The notes beneath the pieces are model-generated. The model did no database searches. It was given only the letters and a program-made list of their open reading frames with translations, and was not told the DNA's origin. From assembly GCA_937925595.1 (NCBI GenBank), contig CALALQ010000257.1, positions 1 through 28,026 on the forward strand: DNA of 28,026 nucleotides, written 5' to 3'. This DNA comes from an uncultured Demequina sp. Lineage in GTDB: Bacteria; Actinomycetota; Actinomycetes; Actinomycetales; Demequinaceae. Position numbers and translations under genes: made by a program. Shown here in pieces: positions 25,925 through 28,026 of this stretch; within the stretch, counting starts at the first letter, position 1; each line of letters begins with the position of its first letter.

Positions 25925-26562
25925 TCGCCACCGGCGTCACCTACACCTACCCGCGCGGGGATCACCAGGTGCTCGCTGGGGTTGACTTTGAGATCCCCGC
26001 GGGGACCTCGGCGGCGATCATTGGGCCATCCGGCTCCGGCAAGACCACCTTGCTGTCCCTCATGGGCCACCTGCTCCCCATGCAAACGGGCTCGATCCAC
26101 GCACTTGACTCCTCCGGCAACGAGCTCCGTCTCGAAGACACTGCCTCGTGGGTCCTCCAGACTGTGTCGCTGCTGCCCGACCGCACCGCCCTGGACAACG
26201 TCATGATCGGTGCCTACTCGGCCGGCGCTTCCCGGCCCGACGCTGTGGCGAGATCGCGCGAGTGTCTCGCGAGCGTCGGGCTGGCAGGGCGCGAAGACGA
26301 ACCCGCGCGGATCCTGTCTGGCGGTGAGGCCCAGCGCGTCGCGATCGCGAGGGCCCTCGCGAGTGGGCGGCCTATCATTCTCGCCGACGAACCCACGGGT
26401 CAGCTCGATGCAAAGACCTCGTCGACCGTGCTGGAAGCGATGATCGGCTCGCACGGCGAACGCACCGTCGTGGTGGTCACCCACGATCCCGAGGTCGCCG
26501 AGCGCTGCGACCTCGTGCTCGAGCTGCGCGACGGCGTCATCCACGAGCGGGCGCGCGCATGA
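25915..26562 (+). CDS. ABC transporter ATP-binding protein (MacB/LolD-like)
   Basis: A 215-residue ATPase of the type that pairs with FtsX/MacB permeases. Walker A is GPSGSGKTT, the Q-loop is in WVLQTVSLLPD, the signature is LSGGEAQRVAIARAL, Walker B is IILADEPTGQLD, and the switch histidine is in VVVTHDPEVAE. The length fits a single nucleotide-binding domain. GTG at 25915 starts the conserved sequence and lies inside the end of the adaptor gene; a longer upstream reading is only antiparallel-free overlap with that gene. Its TGA overlaps the permease ATG by four bases, so all three are one operon. Confidence 0.93.
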   Translation: MRLVATGVTYTYPRGDHQVLAGVDFEIPAGTSAAIIGPSGSGKTTLLSLMGHLLPMQTGSIHALDSSGNELRLEDTASWVLQTVSLLPDRTALDNVMIGAYSAGASRPDAVARSRECLASVGLAGREDEPARILSGGEAQRVAIARALASGRPIILADEPTGQLDAKTSSTVLEAMIGSHGERTVVVVTHDPEVAERCDLVLELRDGVIHERARA

Positions 26563-27674
26563 GCAGCGAGAGAGTGTGGCCGCTGTCGCTCTCCGCGCGC
26601 GAGGGCGTCGCGACCGCGCGCACAGGACGGTGGACATCGCTGCTGCTCGTCATCGCGGTCGCGTGGTCCGTGGCGGCGGGCGCCGCGGACGCGGTGAGCG
26701 TGACGCGCCTGGTAGAGGGCGAGAAGGCGTGGATCGACGCGGGCGGCTACGTCTTCGTGGTGACGGGCGCCCGCCAGGACGGCGTGACGAACCCGGTGCC
26801 CGCCGACGTGTGTGACCGGCTCGCCACCATCGACGGAATCGACGCGTCCTTCGCCCTTGCGCGTGGCGACGCGAACGGATCGCTGAGCTACATCCCCGGC
26901 GGGCGGGCGTCGATCTACGCGGTCTCGTCCGGCGTGTCAACGTTCCTTGGCGTCGCGCCGGCCGCGACCGGCATCGTGATCGGCACGCTGGGCTTCGCGG
27001 AACGCACGGGCGCGCACGACGGCGACCAGGTCATCGTGACTCAGCGCGCGTCGTTCTCGGCCCCCGCAGGCGAATCCGATCCCCTGACCTTGCGGGTCGC
27101 GGACTCCTCCGTCATGGGCGAGGAGTTCGACGGCGCGATGCTCATGCCCGCGCAGCTCTCTGGTACCGCCGACGCCTGCTACGTGCGCACGGACGCGGCT
27201 CACCACTCGGCGGTCGAGGCCGCACTGCCCTCGTACCTCGCCTACAACGGACTGCCTGCGATCCCCAACCCACGCCTGTTCGAGTCCGACTTCACCGTGG
27301 ACTACACCCACGCCTACGAGGATCGTCAGCTGCGCTGGCTGTGGGTTCCGTGCGCCGCGCTGCTCGGCCTGCTGTGGGCCATGCTCCAGTGGTTCCGCCG
27401 TTCGCACGTCGCCATCTACGCGACCTTTGGGATGCGCGCACCATCTCGCCTCGCGATGCAGACCGCAGAGTGGGGCGTGCTCGCTGGACTCGGCGTGCTC
27501 GCGGGTTGGGCGCTCGGAGTAGTGGGCGCGCTGGCGCTGGGCGCGAGAGTCGATCAGGCCCTGACCCAAGTCACAGCCCACGCGGTGCTGGTGGTGCTGG
27601 GAGCGTCGGTCATTGTGGTGCTGCTTGGCCTGCGGCCAACCGGCACGCTGCTCAGCGCGCTGAAGGACCGATAG
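26559..27674 (+). CDS. ABC transporter permease (FtsX/MacB-like)
   Basis: A 371-residue permease. It has one N-terminal membrane helix (about 27-48, WTSLLLVIAVAWSVAAGAA) and a large extracytoplasmic domain of about 200 residues containing two cysteines (in ADVCDRL and ADACYVR). Three C-terminal helices follow (WLWVPCAALLGLLWAML; WGVLAGLGVLAGWALGVVG; VLVVLGASVIVVLLGL). The 1+3 helix plan is that of MacB/FtsX permeases, which act mechanically on periplasmic or surface partners. With the ATPase and adaptor it should form an exporter or cell-wall-acting complex. The substrate is unknown. Sequence identity to characterised members looks low. Confidence 0.82.
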   Translation: MSSERVWPLSLSAREGVATARTGRWTSLLLVIAVAWSVAAGAADAVSVTRLVEGEKAWIDAGGYVFVVTGARQDGVTNPVPADVCDRLATIDGIDASFALARGDANGSLSYIPGGRASIYAVSSGVSTFLGVAPAATGIVIGTLGFAERTGAHDGDQVIVTQRASFSAPAGESDPLTLRVADSSVMGEEFDGAMLMPAQLSGTADACYVRTDAAHHSAVEAALPSYLAYNGLPAIPNPRLFESDFTVDYTHAYEDRQLRWLWVPCAALLGLLWAMLQWFRRSHVAIYATFGMRAPSRLAMQTAEWGVLAGLGVLAGWALGVVGALALGARVDQALTQVTAHAVLVVLGASVIVVLLGLRPTGTLLSALKDR

Positions 27675-27773
27675 GTCCCACTCGTGTCGTTCCTGTTGAC
27701 ACACACAACGTCCTGACAGGGTGGCTTCGCAGGGCAGACGCAACGACGCGTGGCTCAGGGATGGGGAACCCTC

Positions 27774-28026
27774 ATGAACGGACAGCCCAACTGAACCAAG
27801 AGCGTCATCGCGCGAATCGCCGTGATCTTCGCGGCGACCGTCACGCTCGCAACTGGAATCGCCGCGCCCGCTTCCGCAGGCTCAGGTTCGCTCAGTTCGA
27901 ACGGATGCGCCGCATGCCTCGAGAACGCTGGCTAAAGAGTCACCGTTGGCGCACCCGAGGAGGAACCGCCGGGGTCAGACATGTTCAGGTTTCCGATGCA
28001 GACCGCTGCCCCTTCGCATTGGACCG
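27774..28026 (+). pseudogene. Secreted-protein reading frame with two in-frame stops (runs off window)
   Basis: ATG 27774 has GGGGA six bases upstream. The frame reads MNGQPN, then TGA at 27792, then a textbook signal peptide (KSVIARIAVIFAATVTLATG, IAAPASA) and GSGSLSSNGCAACLENAG. A TAA follows at 27933, and the same frame continues open with RVTVGAPEEEPPGSDMFRF to the window edge. One continuous frame with coding character broken by two nonsense codons suggests a decayed gene. An alternative is a 37-residue peptide starting at GTG 27822 and ending at the TAA, with a cleaved 18-residue Cys-Ala-Ala-Cys peptide. The 99 bases before it hold no other gene. Confidence 0.5.

Noticed and set aside
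27696..27701. A perfect TTGACA upstream of the final reading frame
   Set aside because: No -10 hexamer is found 16-19 bases downstream (the sequence is GGGTGG or similar), so a promoter cannot be supported.

Overview
The window is a G+C-rich chromosomal segment with mostly GTG/ATG starts, densely packed genes and many short spacers. The order etfB-etfA, cysteine desulfurase, mnmA, ligA, gatC-gatA (all on the minus strand) is a core neighbourhood typical of Actinobacteria. GatCAB-type tRNA amidation, an NAD-dependent ligase, a DUF222/HNH protein and CBM2-bearing secreted enzymes all fit an actinobacterium, probably Micrococcales (a Demequina- or Cellulomonas-like organism is my guess; no marker here settles it).

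Layout. 1-4402 (minus): gatA (cut by the window edge), gatC, a GNAT acetyltransferase and ligA. 4459-6326 (plus): an M15 peptidase lipoprotein and a PLP-dependent Ser/Thr dehydratase-like enzyme. 6361-8738 (minus): an RibD-C/DHFR-like reductase, a decayed second copy of it, and an amidase with a shortened AtzH-like N-terminus. 8828-9532 (plus): a DUF1275 membrane protein. 9536-10984 (minus): a YtcJ-type amidohydrolase. 11130-13398: a 3-ketosteroid-dehydrogenase-like flavoprotein divergent from a TetR regulator, with a perfect inverted repeat between them. 13431-17339 (minus): aldo/keto reductase, mnmA, a short SDR and cysteine desulfurase. 17453-20560 (minus): a 1035-residue secreted nuclease ending in a CBM2 module. 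20727-23892 (minus): a DUF222/HNH protein, etfA and etfB. 24115-27674 (plus): a lipoprotein and a three-gene ABC exporter (membrane adaptor with a peptidoglycan-binding domain, ATPase, permease). From 27774 to the window end, one frame encodes a signal peptide but carries two in-frame stops.

How the genes work together. The core genes serve tRNA charging and modification (gatCA; mnmA, supplied with sulfur by the cysteine desulfurase), DNA sealing (ligA) and flavin-based electron transfer (etfBA). The rest are accessory catabolic, envelope or transport functions. At least seven genes lack a Shine-Dalgarno sequence and instead have a TAnnnT -10 element 6-7 nt before the start codon, which predicts leaderless mRNAs.

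The most unusual signal is not a gene. The octamer CCGACGCT/AGCGTCGG occurs about 30 times by hand count, roughly once per kb and equally on both strands. In 28 copies it extends to GNCCGACGCT. It lies in several reading frames and is enriched in short spacers. The pattern resembles the distribution of DNA uptake sequences, but no such role is known to me for this motif.
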